The notes beneath the pieces are model-generated. The model did not search any database, was not told the DNA's origin, and saw only the letters and a program-made list of their open reading frames with translations. A stretch of 49,615 nucleotides of DNA from Monoraphidium neglectum (Eukaryota > Chlorophyta > Chlorophyceae > Sphaeropleales > Selenastraceae): NCBI RefSeq assembly GCF_000611645.1, contig NW_014013574.1:1-49615 (forward strand), given 5' to 3'. Numbering within the stretch: position 1 is the stretch's first letter; each line of letters begins with the position of its first letter. Below are positions 32,510 to 44,400 of this stretch, one piece after another. Made by a program: the position numbers and the translations under genes.

Positions 32510-34125
32510 TCAAGACGGCGGACGGCGAGGCGGTAGGGCACGGCGGTGCATGGGTGCTGGGCCGGGCAGCAGCCCAGGGCGTGCAGCACGCGCGTAATCG
32601 CGGGCGCAGTTGCCATGGGCGTGCCGCTGCGGGCTGCAAGCACCAACTTATTCCATGTCGCGCGAGACTTATATGTCGGCCCCCGCGAAGCAGCGGGGCT
32701 GCGCGCAACTGGACACACACGCATGCCCGAACCACTCACCAGTGAGCGTCCCTATGCTCCTTCGATGCTCCAGCTGCACCTCCATGCCGTCGTATGACGA
32801 ACAGGTATCACTCGGCGTGCTCCTACGCGGGGCTGGCCATAGCCTGCGGATCGGCTGCCGGTAGACTCGCCAAGGTGTGTCGTCGTCCTGTAAATCGTTT
32901 GGGAAAACGCTATTATTTGATGTCAAGTCCGGGTACATCTGTGGAGGATCCCGGCCGACCCTGTCGTGGAGTGGATTGTGTCGGTGCCCGTTGGCCTGTC
33001 CTCAGGAATGGCTTGATAAGGGCATGATGAAGCAAAGGATGCTGCCAATAACGAATGGGCAAGACGCGGTAGTGCGTGGTTCTTTGGCCCGTTGGTGTGG
33101 CTGGGCGTCGCGTCGGACTCGTGGCTGGGTTCGGCAAGCAAGAACGCCGCCGCGAAGTACGCCTGTCCCCGCGGATTTCGGGTCAAGCGGGAGCCCTCTG
33201 CTGTAAGCTTTTGCGTGCATTGAGTGAATGTACAGACCCTGTTCCCTCACAGTGCAGCACCCTCCTGACCTCGTGTCAACGAACCGCGTCAAATGCCTCT
33301 CTTCGGGCTTGTAGTAGGCAGCAGGCCGTCGCACAGCAAAGCACAGCGCCACACACTCGATGCATCGTACATCTGGCTCATAACAGACACACTGACCCAT
33401 TTTGACGTGCATCCCCTGCTGTTTGGTTCAGCTGGACGCGCGCTTGTGCGTGTCTTCCCTGGTCCACTCCTGCCCAACTTCACTGGAGGTGCGCAACACC
33501 CGACCCTTGGCGACGGCGCGACCTCCCGGGCCTCGGCATTGCCCAATCATTGGCAATATCGCATGCAGACAATGTCACAGCAAAGTCACTGCTGATGCAT
33601 CCCTTTGGGCGCCAAGTGGCAGCTCAAGGGGCAATGCCGTCACCAGCACCAGTGACAATGCCCTCGCTTGCATTGCTTCAGGTGTGTCGGTTTCTTGTCG
33701 ACAAAAGTGCATAGATTTATCTTGCTAGACCTTTTGCACGAGCATTTTGTTCCTGTTGAACGGTTCATCACCTGCGCACAGCGTTCAGGTCAGTAGCCGC
33801 GTTTGCTGGCATGTGTGGGAGGTGTTGCAACGCGCGAATCAATCCACTCGATCTGTGCCAGTCTTAATGCAACGCGGTCCCGTTACAGGGCGCGAGCAGG
33901 GTCACCAGCTCTGGTCGAGTGTTGGGCGGGAACCTTGCGCGGCCAGCATGGAGGGCTAGCAACGGTTGAACGCCTTGGTTAGATATGATCGTGAATCAAA
34001 ATTAATATACATCACGGCAAGCGGCTCGACAACCTCACCTCACCCGCCGGTTGCACACGCAGGTGTCGCCACAGCACGCCACGTCACTCCAGTCCTCCAC
34101 CTCCCTCCAACCAGGCGCCGCAAGC
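32510..34125. promoter_or_regulatory. divergent intergenic region
   Basis: 1.6 kb separates the kinase start (minus) from the first secreted-protein gene (plus). No convincing exon was found on either strand. It should contain both promoters. GC content drops towards 33960-34020, close to the plus-strand start. Confidence 0.45.
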
Positions 34126-35596
34126 ATGGCAAGGGCAGCCCTCCTGCAGCTGCTGGTGGTGGCATTGGCCGGTGAGCCTGCCTTCCCAAATGCAGCCGTG
34201 GTCCAACCTGGAGCCATTGCAGATGCGCGCCTGTTTCCCCCCACCCGCCTTCACCAGAAGACTACAGCCCCATGCTCTGCGCCTTGCGCGCCCAAAGCCC
34301 ACCAAACAACCGAGTTGTGCACCCTCTGAATCCCCCGTGCCTCCATTCCCTCCTCGCTGCAGCAAACTCTGCCGCTGCGGCACGTACACTGCAGCTGTTT
34401 GGGAAGGGCGCGGTCGCGCCGGCGGCTGTGCAGCCGGTGGTGGTGCAGGCAGCCTACGCGCCGCAGCCCGTCGTAACCTACTCGTACGCAACCGCCCCGG
34501 TCGTCGTGGGCGCGGTGTACCCCCAGGCCGCGCCGGTCAACAAAGTTCACCCGGTGCGTACGGGGGAGGTGGCAGGTGTGCAGCTCTGGGCACTCAGAGC
34601 CTTTCAACGGCCTGCGCCCACATCCGCCTGTGCTTGCAAGCTACTTGGACAGCTCTAGCCGCGCTTGCTTGGCTCAGCCCACGCTGCGGACACAATTAAG
34701 CGACGGTGATGGGCCTACCCATAGCGGCGCCCCCGCGCTGCCGGCCGGCCCGGGATTTTCAACCCTGCCCACAACTCTACTCAACAGTCCAGCACGCTCA
34801 TATGGTTTGTAGCCCTGACCCTAGGCATGACCACCCCCACCCTTGTTCAATCTGTTTCAAAACCCTGCAGAAGGAGAAGATCAAGTCAGTGATCAGCTCC
34901 ATAATTGGCCAGATCTCAGGCGGCGGCGACGCCCCCTCCGGCCCGCAGCCCGCGGCCGCGTACCAGCAGACCGGCGCCGTCATGACCGCCGCGCCCGTCG
35001 TCATCGGCAGCGGCGGCGGCGTTATTGTCAGGTGCGCAGCTGACACGTGCCACCGCGCCTCTGCGCCCCATGCCCGCGCTGGCCACCGCTCGCTTTGTTG
35101 CCCCCCCTCCCCCGCTCCCCCCTTGAGCTTGCCTCCGACTCGCCTGTTCTCCCTGCGTCCTGGGGACAACATAAGTACCATCCTTATAACCAAATTCCCT
35201 AAACCCAATTTCTAAGCATATAAACCCTAAACGCATACCGCAAAATACAGTGGCCCGGCACCCTTTGGTGGCGCACCCGTCTTCCAGCAGCCCGCTTATG
35301 GCCAGCCCGTCTACGCCCAGCCCGTCCCTTACGGCCAGCCCGGCGGCTACTTCGCTCCTCAGCCCGTCTACGGCCAGCCCGGTGGCTACTACACCCCGCA
35401 GCCCGCGACTGGGCCGCAGCCGATTTACGGCCAGCAGGGCGCCCCCATGTATGCCCAGCCGCAGCCCATGGTTGGCCAGCAGCAGGTGCCTGCCGGCCAG
35501 CAGCCGGCCCCCACGGCTGCTGTGCAGCAGGCGCCGCCCGCGGCAGCAGCCGCGGCGACACCCGCAGCGGCGCCCGCGGCGCCCAAGGCCCCGTAA
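34126..35596 (+). CDS. secreted Pro/Tyr/Gln-rich protein, cluster gene 1
   Basis: Exons 34126-34171, 34363-34553, 34871-35031, 35251-35596; 744 nt, 247 aa. Exon 1 encodes only a signal peptide (MARAALLQLLVVALAG, cleavage likely after the Ala near the splice). Exon 2 opens with NSAAAARTLQLFGKG and continues with Val/Pro/Tyr/Ala-rich sequence (AAYAPQPVVTYSYATAP). Exon 3 has a short amphipathic, Ile/Val-rich piece (KEKIKSVISSIIGQISGGG). Exon 4 is low complexity with YGQPVYAQPVPYGQPGGY-type repeats and an Ala/Pro tail ending APKAP. The composition suggests an extracellular matrix or adhesive protein; there are few Cys and no Ser-Pro hydroxyproline-glycoprotein array like volvocine pherophorins. 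No known family recognised. It shares exon plan and motifs with the next three genes. Confidence 0.75.
35199..35235. other. telo-box-like CCCTAAA motifs in an intron
   Basis: Two copies of CCCTAAAC (AATTCCCTAAACCC and AAACCCTAAACG), matching the plant-type telomere unit, sit in an AT-rich patch just upstream of the acceptor of exon 4 of cluster gene 1. They may simply be the branch-point region of the intron. Confidence 0.5.
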
Positions 35597-36734
35597 ATCC
35601 CCTGCCACTTTTGAACCGTGCGGAAGGTGTGTGCGGGAGCAAGCCCTTGGCCAGCAGCCACAGCAAATATAAGTTGTGTTTGATTTGTGAGTTGATTCTG
35701 GGCTTGTGCACAACCAAGTCCTAGCTGGCAGTCTGACCTTTTCATGCAGAGTATACATACGCGGCCCAATTTGCTTACCAAGTTCCTTTCAAGTCACACA
35801 GCTTCCTTGCTCTTGCTTTTGCACTTGATTCCTTGCTCGAGCGGCGCACTCGCTTTGTCGGCGCGCGCGGCAACGTGCGGGCTTAGAGTGCACAATAAGT
35901 GGTCACCCAAACGCGCAATAGCGCAATCCAAGGCTCTCAAGATGCAGAGCTCGTCAGCTATGGATGTGCCTGCATGTGTTTGCAGATACCTGGGCATCTT
36001 CCCTGTTACATGTATCAAGGCATGCCTCTCGAGGGTTTGGCCTCCTCCAGAAACACAGTAGTACAACCGTCGGTCCTGGTTGTGTCGTACTGGCCCAGCC
36101 TTCACGCACATGTATGTGATGACATTGTAAGGGGCACTTGCAAGGTGAGAGCAGCATGATGCTTGCCGCTGCGGCATCCTTAGCAGCTGAAGGCAAGCTC
36201 CCACAGGGAGTCTGGAATGGGACCGCTTGTGTGATTTGTGTGGGAGGGGTGACGCCATGCAGGATCCAGTGCAGCAGCTCCTGCAGCGGTGACGGCAGCT
36301 CGACGCTGTTGCGACCCGGCCAGCAAGTGCTGATGTATCCTGGGGGGAACCCAGAAAATACGAGCATAGTTTTGCTACTTTATTGTTGTCGAGCCGTGTA
36401 TTGTAACCGCGGCACGACGGTTCGAGGTGTTCCGCAGCAGCCGCGACACTCGGCATGCACGAGCAGACAAACGACATTTGATATGTTGCGGTTTGAACAC
36501 ATATCCAGACTCTATCAGCTCAGTTTCAAGTCTTTCCAGTCCGATTGCATCGCCATCAGCTTGCCGAGCAGCCGCGGACCCCGCTGAAAGGCCGCTTAGG
36601 CTCATACACGGGAACTATCGTCGTGATTCGTGAATTTAGCGCGCTTTATTTTGCCGTGCGTGTCAGGCTAGGAGTCTCCACAGCACAGCTTGTGCTAGCA
36701 GCTCGACCTGACTGTCGTGCGGTGACCAGCTGAT
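35597..36734. other. intergenic between cluster genes 1 and 2
   Basis: No gene-like exon. TGTAA occurs at 36126-36130 and 36412-36416, possible poly(A) signals for gene 1. The stretch before 36735 should be the promoter of gene 2. Confidence 0.4.
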
Positions 36735-38510
36735 ATGGTGCGCCTTCGTCGAACGCCCCTCGCGGTGCTGGCAGTGCTGTTGCTATCAGGTGGGTAAACT
36801 CTTTGTACGATTTATATCCTGACCGTGTTGTGTCTTGGCCTTGGGCTGCGACAGCAGGGCGGCCTACTGTCGGGACCTGAACAAACCCACCCGGCTGCCG
36901 GGAGGGCGGCTGGCGGCGGGCCGCCATCCCCTTCCCCCCTGCCCCCCTGCCTGGTGCCGTGCATCCCTTCCTTGACTCCTCCTCTCCCCGCGCCAACCGC
37001 TGCCGTCCCTGGACCCGCAGCCGCCAGCGTGTCCGCCTCCCGCGAGCTGCTGCAGCTGGGCCTCGGCAAGGGCAAGGGCAAGGGCGCCGTCCCCGTCCAG
37101 CCGCTCTCCATCGTGAGCAACGCGGCGTACGTGCAGCCGACACTGCTGCCGATGTCCAACGAGCCCGTCTACCAGCCGGCCGCGGTGCTGCCTCTCGACC
37201 AGATCGTGAGACCCGCCCTCGCCGCGTCGCGCCGCCGCCACCTTTCCGACGACCCCACTGCCTCTGCCGCTTCCGCCGCCGCCGCCGCTGCTGTCGCCGC
37301 CGCGGCCGCCGCGTTTTAACAAAGTGCACATGCCGGGCAGCTGAGGGACCTTCCGTGGTGCCGTTCTTGCAGTCTCATCCGCCCTGGAGCCACAAGCCGC
37401 GGCCCCGGCGCACTTGAAACTCGCCCTCTCGTTGCCCCAACTCACCTGCAGAAAGACAAGATAGCGCAGGTCAAATCTTCGGTCACAAGCATGTTCACGC
37501 CCAAGCCCGCGCCCGCAGTACAACCCGTGTACGTGCAGCAGGCGCCTGTGGCCATGGCCCCCATTTACGCCAGCGGCCGCGCGCTGCCGGCCGCACAGCC
37601 GTACCTCATCGTGCCGGTGAGGGGGGGGTCGCTCGTGTCACTCGACTGGCGCGGCCTCGCGGTTGTGCTGCTCGATGCTGGACGGCCGGCTGCTTCAGCT
37701 GTCGCGCTCGGCTGTTGACACTGGAGTCCACCCCTGTCTCTCCTCCTGGGATCCTTGGGGCATTTTAAATGATGTGCGTGTTTGTTAAGGCGGACCTTGG
37801 AGTATTCAAGACGCACCAATGGCATATCCATGAGACCTCTTGCAATTTGAACCCTTTCAACAAAGGCACCATCCCGGCGACGCCGCACGCACCCCTCGCC
37901 CACACCGCCTGTCCCGCAGAAGTACAAGTGGTACGACTTCCCCCTTATCAAGAGCGTGCTGTCCCTTGGCATCACCACAGTCAAGACCCCTGACCCGCCG
38001 TACGTCGCACCCCAGTACAAGCCCGATGACAAGAAGGCCTTTTTCTCAAACATAGTCGGCAACGCCCTCAACAGCGGCGGCTTCGAGGCCGGCCCCGCTC
38101 CTGGCAGCGGCGGCGGCGGCCCCGTGCCGGCGGGCGGCGCGGCGATGCAGTACGGCGGCGTTCAGCAGATGGGGACGAGCGGCCCCGTCGCTGCCGTGCC
38201 GTTTGGGCTGACACAGGCGCAGCCGACTGCAGTGGCGGCGCCCAAGCAGAACATGGTGGTCGTCAGCTCCCAGCCGCAGCAGCAGATGCTCATGCAGCCT
38301 GGCGCTGCGTATGTGCAGGCGCAGCAGGCGTATCAAGGGGCCCCCGGGTCGCACACGCAGCCGCAGCAGCTGTACGGCCAAGCGCTTGGCGGGCAGCAGC
38401 AGGCAAACCCTTACCCGGCAGCGCAGCAGCACACGTTCCAGGCGCCTTCGCAGCCGATTGCCAACCAGGCGGCGTTTGCGACGGGCAGCATCGCTCCCAT
38501 GTACGGCTGA
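36735..38510 (+). CDS. secreted Pro/Tyr/Gln-rich protein, cluster gene 2
   Basis: Exons 36735-36789, 37021-37205, 37452-37616, 37920-38510; 996 nt, 331 aa. Exon 1 is a signal peptide (RRTPLAVLAVLLLSG) ending in phase 1. Exon 2 begins ASVSASRELLQLGLGKGKGKG and ends with QP/YQP-rich sequence. Exon 3 starts KDKIAQVKSSVTSMF, matching the position of KEKIKSVISS in gene 1, then VQPVYVQQAPVAMAPIY. Exon 4 has a more complex start (KYKWYDFPLIKSVLSLGITT, then PDPPYVAPQYKPDDKKAFF) followed by Gly-rich and Gln-rich low complexity (QPQQQMLMQPGAAYVQAQQ) and ends SIAPMYG. The KYKWYDFPLIK block is the least repetitive part of the cluster and the best probe for relatives. Likely secreted; role unknown. Confidence 0.75.
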
Positions 38511-39872
38511 CCTGGCAAAGCTTGCAATCTTGAAAAGGATGCAAGCCGCATGCGCTGAGCGACATCGCGTGCGGTTTGGACCTGGGCTCTGAAATTCCAG
38601 CTGGCGTTGTTGACTTGCTGCTTGCTGTGTTCATGGCAGGCTCCTATACACACCTGCTTGCCCTGCGCAGGGCGGGTTACAATATGCACACTTAGGCGCA
38701 CTTTTTTGGGGGGGGGAGAGGGGGGTTGAACCGCCACGTATGAAAGGCCGGCAGCCGCAGTGTCTTTACGCACTTGGGTGGCTGCATCTTGCCGCACGAC
38801 GCTCTGCTTCAGAGGGAGACGAGACCAACAAACAGTACGCCGCTGTGAAAGCCGCAGCGGGGGTGGCGGGGACATCCCTGATTGCCGCTGCCTCCTTGCG
38901 TATTTGGAGGTTCGGGGCCTGGCCGCCTTCCTGCGCCATGGCCCTGCGGCACAATTGCTTATGGTCCTGGGTATTTTCGAGGCAACAATTGATCCGGAAG
39001 TTTTCTTCTGTGCGCCGCTTGCAATTAGTCCTCGTGCAGCGTGCTTCTGATGACGTACGAGCAAAGAGAGCTCGCGACGCCCTTGCTCGCGCGAGCTGAC
39101 TGTGGACCCACGCTCCCTGTCAGGCCAGGCCGGACTTGGAAGCGCTCACCCCAGTGCAGTGAACCCTAGGCGGGTCGCTCTGGTATGATGTAACCTGGTC
39201 AACAGGGGGCGCGCAGCATGTCAACAAGTCGATGAGCACCCGGGGCCAATTGCAAATGCCGGTGGAGGGCAGGCGCCAAAGCCCAGGCAGCAGGCTAGTG
39301 TCCAGCGCACTGTGGCGGCTCAGCTGTGCCAGGATCGCCTGCGCCTGCTTGTCGTGCTTGTGTGTAGTCATGGAGGCAAGCTTACGCGTTGTATGCACGG
39401 CCCGCGCAATGTGTGAGCGAGTCTCGACACACTCGCCATTGGATTCCCGGGGTCGGCGCTTTGACCGAGCTTCGGGTGACAGATGCCGGTCGGCGCTTGT
39501 GCATGTGGTTTGTGAACCAGTTGTCAAAGTCAGAGCTCACCAGCACACGTTTACGCATACCGTTCCGACCTTTGAAGCGCGGGGCGTCCTCGCAGGACGA
39601 GAGACACCCACCCGTTCTCAGGTGTGTGACAGCGACGAGCATCATATAAAGTGAATGATTATGGTATTTACAGCATGTGGCGCAGGCCGCGTAAACCAGC
39701 CCCACCTGCCGGCCAAAGCGCAGGGTGATTGATCCTCGCTGTCACGGTGTGGTGAGAAGCACATTCAGCGCGGTCGAGAGCTAACGCGCCGCATACGTCA
39801 ACAAACGGCGCTGTTCCGTCCCAGACTCGACTCGCCCCTCCCCCAGACTCGATCTCTGGGCTCGCACACAGG
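38511..39872. other. intergenic between cluster genes 2 and 3
   Basis: No supported exon on either strand. There is a G-rich run at 38706-38728 and a TGTAA at 39188-39192. Confidence 0.4.
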
Positions 39873-41547
39873 ATGGCGTCCAGGCGGGTATTGGCTTTGA
39901 TGCTATTGGCCACGATGGCAGGTGAGCCTCGCCACTCGAGCGGGCCCCTCGATGCGAGGCCGTGCTGCGATGCACAGTTGCGTCACCCAGGCTTTCGCGC
40001 GGGGGTTGCCTCGGTCATCACCGTCGCAGGACGGCGGGTGACCATGCTTTCCCGCGCACCATGCCCCCCAACCCACCCGCACAACGCTGCGACGCTGCCC
40101 ACCCTGCCCCGGCCCAAACCGACGCCGCGCTCACCCGCACCTGCGCCCGCGCACCCCTCTGCAGTGAGCGCCGCGTCCGCCGGCCGCGTGCTGCTCTCGG
40201 GCGACGCCAGCGCCACGGCGGCGACCAAGGATACTAAGCAGGGCGGCAAATTTGACGGCAAGGGCATCATCAAGAGCCTCATCCTCGGCAAGGGCGGCGG
40301 TGGCGACACGAGCGGGCCCGCTCCGATCTACACTGCGCCCACCGCGACGCGCGTGGTGGTGCAGCAAGTCAAAGTGCCTGTACCGACGCCGGTGCCCGTG
40401 CCCGTCCCCAACCCGGTGAGTGCCTCTTTCCATGCTCGCCGTCCCGAATGGCAAGGCGCCAAGCGACGGGAAGGCGCGCTCTTCGTATGCGCTGAGCAAT
40501 ACCGCGGCAGGCTGCCGGCCCGGGGCGGACTGCCTGCGTTTCTGTGGCGACCTTTTGCCGCATGCGCGCTCCCATTCTGACATCAATTTGTGTCACCCCT
40601 TTGCAGGTGCCGACCCCAGTGGAGGTCCAGGTGGGTGGGCCCTGCTGCCATTCTGCAAAAATTTTCAGGGCTACGGGCCGCCTGTGGGGAGCTGTCGTTG
40701 GCCCTGATTGTTCGATCAACTGCCTGATTGTGGCTTCACACGATGGGAGGAAAACAATGCAACTCGGCAGTCCTGATCGGCTGCTCACACATGAATAGGA
40801 TAGCCCCAGAGGTGGACATCGTCGTTCCAGAAAGCGGCATGCGCTGTGCTGCGCTTTGCTGATGCCATCTGCGGTTGCAAACAGTGCGCTCAAATCAATC
40901 AGGCCCCTGACTCTGACGGGCCCATCCCGTTGCTTCCCCCCTGCTCTGTCGCCCGCCACGCGTCGCACAGGTCCCAGTGCCGACACCCGTCCCAGTGCCC
41001 GTGCCGGTGCCTCAGGTGCGTCCCACAGGGCGCGGTCACGCCGTGCAGCAGTGTGGGCTGAACATGCGAGGACACGACTGCTTGGTAGTCTCTGCAGGAC
41101 CGGTGTCATGGGCATGTATGAGAGTTGCTATTTGCGCTCTGTGGCACTCCCTACCTTCGTGTCCCTTGCAGCCATGCCGTCATCACTGCGCGCCCCCTCC
41201 GACCGACGGCCCACCCCTGCCGCCCCGCCCCGCCCCCTGCAAACCCGTGCTCGTGCTGCCAGCCTGTCTACCCGCAGCCCGCCCCCGTCCCCCAGCCCGC
41301 CTATCAGCCAGCATACCAGCAGCCGGTGTACCAGCCTACCTATCAGCAGCCTGTGTACCAGCCCGCATACCAGCAGCCCGTCATCTACCAGCAGCCCGTG
41401 TACGCCCAGCCCGTGGTGCAGTACGCCCAGCCTGTCGTGCAGTACGCCCAGCCTGTTGTGCAGTACGCCCAGCCCGTCTACGCGGCCACCACGGGAGGGT
41501 TTGGCAAGGGCAAGGGAGCCCTCGGGAAGATCTTCGGACGAAAGTAA
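39873..41547 (+). CDS. secreted Val/Pro/Tyr/Gln-rich repeat protein, cluster gene 3
   Basis: Exons 39873-39921, 40165-40415, 40607-40630, 40971-41015, 41263-41547; 654 nt, 217 aa. Exon 1 is a signal peptide (RRVLALMLLATMAG), phase 1. Exon 2 starts VSAASAGRVLLSGD and has GKGIIKSLILGKGGGG, then a Val/Pro run (VPVPTPVPVPVPNP). Two tiny phase-0 exons add more of the same (VPTPVEVQ; VPVPTPVPVPVPVPQ). Exon 5 has PAYQPAYQQPVYQP-type repeats, then three 7-residue YAQPVVQ units (21 nt each), and ends TGGFGKGKGALGKIFGRK. The acceptor for exon 5 at 41261-41262 was chosen because it keeps phase and starts directly with repeat sequence. Highly basic C-terminus. Likely an extracellular structural protein by composition; no family known to me. 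Confidence 0.75.
41401..41481. repeat. tandem 21-nt coding repeat (YAQPVVQ)
   Basis: Three near-identical 21-nt units and a partial fourth encode YAQPVVQ x3 then YAQPVY in the last exon of cluster gene 3. Third-position differences (GTG/GTC/GTT) show selection on the protein rather than very recent duplication. Confidence 0.9.
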
Positions 41548-42891
41548 GCCAGCAACGGCACAAGGCGCGGGAGGCGTTGCGCTGCTGCCATCCCCCCTCG
41601 CCCCTGTGGGCGGGTGGGGCACAGCAGGGCGAGCCCTGTCACGCGGCACTTGGAGGTGGAGGCGACGGCGCCGCCGCGAGCGGCCCTGTGGCCGTCTTGC
41701 ACTCGGGCTTCTGGTAGCCCTCACGTGCGCAGCAGACCGCTTCGGGGCGCCCCGGTGCCTCGGCTGCGGATGAGCAACAGGCCTAACTGGCGCGGCTGCA
41801 AAATGAACGACCATTATATGTCATGTGGTGGCTTTTGTGACCCGAAAATACTTAAGAAATAATCAATCGTGATACTATAAGCGCACATGCAGCAGAATGC
41901 GCGCCTGTAGCGCATCCAGAAGCAGCGGCGCAGCTGCATGCTTTCTAAGCGGGCCGTGCAACAGGCGCCACAGCCCCTCCGCCATTGCTTTATCCAACAT
42001 GTGATGATGATGTGGGCCACGAGCGCTCCAGACTATCATGCCGCCGCTTTCCAGCGTGACACATCTACTGACGTGGGGCAAATCGGCCAGGTTTTACTGC
42101 TGGTGTATGGGTGGTCCTGTTCTTTTGCCCTTTGTGGGCTCATGCCATCACATTCAGGGCTGTGTTGGGTGAGTTAGGGGCCCTTTTACACCTGCTTTTC
42201 GGCCCGGCCGAAATTTGCTGCGTGTAACACGTCACCCAGGTCATATACCTGCTTAGGTTGTGGACCCCTCATTGGTGATACAAGCACAGCTGCAGGTACA
42301 GTAACAAGATGGGGGGTTGCATGGAGCAGTGTTGCACCGTGACAAGCGTCTTGCCGCCGCACGAGATTTACGACACCAAAGCTGTTGCAATCAACTTGAT
42401 CGCCAATACACCAGCAGCATTACAAGCAGCCGCGCACGGCTTGTCACCCGCGAAAACCCGCCGAGTGACACGTACGCGAATCCACAGCGGAAGGTGCCTC
42501 TCAAACCATATGTTTGTTTCAAGTAGTTGATTTAACCACCTCAAGGGCTTCCAAAATACTCGTGCTGTGCACATACACTCACGCTTCTCACGGTGCAGTC
42601 ACAATCGACGCGTGTCGCGAGTTGAAAGCCGCTTCGAAAGGTGTTTAAGGAGTTATTATTTGCTAGTTAGTCCCTGAATCTCCCGTAGAGGTTGTTTCAG
42701 CACAGACGTTGCGTGCGGCGCGTTGCCGAGCTCTGGTAGCGGGTGAGAATCGTGCTATGTGCCATATGGGCCACTCCAAACTGCGTGTATGTCTTTTTTA
42801 GGCCTGAATGCGGTGCCGCTCGCAGAATGCGATCGGCGCCGCCCACCTGTGCCCACACCGCCCTGCACCCCGCCGAAAATGTGCAGGTGCC
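41548..42891. other. intergenic between cluster genes 3 and 4
   Basis: No supported exon. More AT-rich patches occur at 41800-41880 and 42330-42420. TGTAA at 42225-42229 could be a poly(A) signal for gene 3. Confidence 0.4.
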
Positions 42892-44400
42892 ATGATGGCG
42901 CCGCAGCGCAAGCTCCTGCTGCATATGATGGTCGTGGCTCTTGCAGGTGCGCAGCAAATCAGCTGGCGGACGCCCTGCTGCATGTGCTGCCGGGGCCCTC
43001 TAAACAAGGACGGCCGCCCGCACCCCCTCCCCCACTACTGGCTGCATCTTGCCAACCCGCCCCTGATGGGCCACACCTTGAAAGACACAACCGGGTATGC
43101 GACACTCCCCCAATGTGCGCCCCCGCAGTTGGCTCCGCCTCTGCCAGCCGAGATTTGAAGGTCATCGGCAAGGGGATCACCACCATGACCCAGGCCGTCG
43201 CGGTCGCGGCGCCGATCTCCTTGCAGCCTATTTACCCCCAAAACGTCATCTTGGCGCCAGTCTACACACAGCCCATGGTCTATGGCAACGCCGCGGGCGT
43301 CTATCAGCAGCCTGGGTATGCTCAGCAGCCAACATACGCAAACACCGCCGGCGTACAGCAGCAGCCGCAAGCCGCTGAGTCAACGGTGAGCGGCCGGCCA
43401 TGGGTGCGCGGCGCCCTCTCCGCTAGGCATAGGTCACGGCCACGCACACAGATGCATGCGCGAGGGTGCTGGACCACCCCCAAGAGCAGCGTAAGGCGTG
43501 CACGGGTTGTCACCTAACACGCTCAGCAGCGCTGGGGCCTGCTGCGAATGCGGCCGCGCCGAGAACACATTTCCAGAATGGGAAGTAGAGCACTCCCTTG
43601 GGCCCCCGGCTGCCTCCTCAACCAATCAAGTATGCGCCACTCAGGAGGCGCCCTGCTGCTTGATATCTTTGTCTCTGCCTCATTCACTTTTCAAACCCCT
43701 CCCTCAAACATCCACAAGCCACGCCTTCCCCCACACTCCTACATACATCGCTGCCCCAACCCAGAACAAGATCAACCCCATCATCGACCGACTCACGCGC
43801 GCCTTCGACCGCCTGAGCGGCCTGGGCGCCCTAAACGGCACTGATGACGAGCCCGACTACGCCGCCCCAACCAGCCAGTCTTATACCCGCCTCACCACCG
43901 CCGCCCGCTCCACCGGCGACGAGCTGCAGCGCCGCTTCGGGGGCGCCGCCGCCGCGGCCGCCCAGGTGCTCGCGCCCGAGGCGCCTTCGTTCGGGAAAGG
44001 GGCGGGGGGTGTGAACATCATGATTCCTGCCGTGAACTTCACGGTACCCGACCACCACAACGTCGTCAAGAACACAATTCAGACGGTCACAAACGTTGTG
44101 GCGTCGGAGCGCAAGGGCTGGAACAGCACTTTTTCGTTTTTCAAGGACACCTGGAAGCAGTCCACCGAGGACCTGGCAGAGTCGGTCAAGCAGGGCCTCA
44201 AAGGCGCGATCAAGGAGCTGCGCAAGCCGGCAAAGTCGCCGCCGCCACAGGTGGCGAGCGCGCAGGTCGCGCCCGTGATCGTGGTGCAGCCCGTGCCGGC
44301 GACGACGGTGGTGCCGGTTGTGAGCACGGCGGAGGTCAGGCCGACATACTACACGAAGATGAAGCCCATGGGCAAGGGCAAGGGTTTCTTTGGGTTTTAG
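42892..44400 (+). CDS. secreted protein with helical C-terminal region, cluster gene 4
   Basis: Exons 42892-42946, 43129-43385, 43765-44400; 948 nt, 315 aa. Exon 1 is a signal peptide (KLLLHMMVVALAG) that ends like that of gene 1, phase 1. Exon 2 starts VGSASASRDLKVIGKGITT and turns Tyr/Gln/Pro-rich (VYQQPGYAQQPTYANTAG). Exon 3 starts NKINPIIDRLTRAFDRLSG, the same place as the KEKIKSV/KDKIAQV pieces of genes 1 and 2. It then has a longer, less repetitive region: INIMIPAVNF-like beta stretch, NVVKNTIQTVTNVVAS and FFKDTWKQSTEDLAESVKQG, which looks amphipathic-helical. It ends MKPMGKGKGFFGF. TGTAA at 44823-44827 is a plausible poly(A) signal. Of the four it has the most globular-looking C-terminal part. 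Confidence 0.75.
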
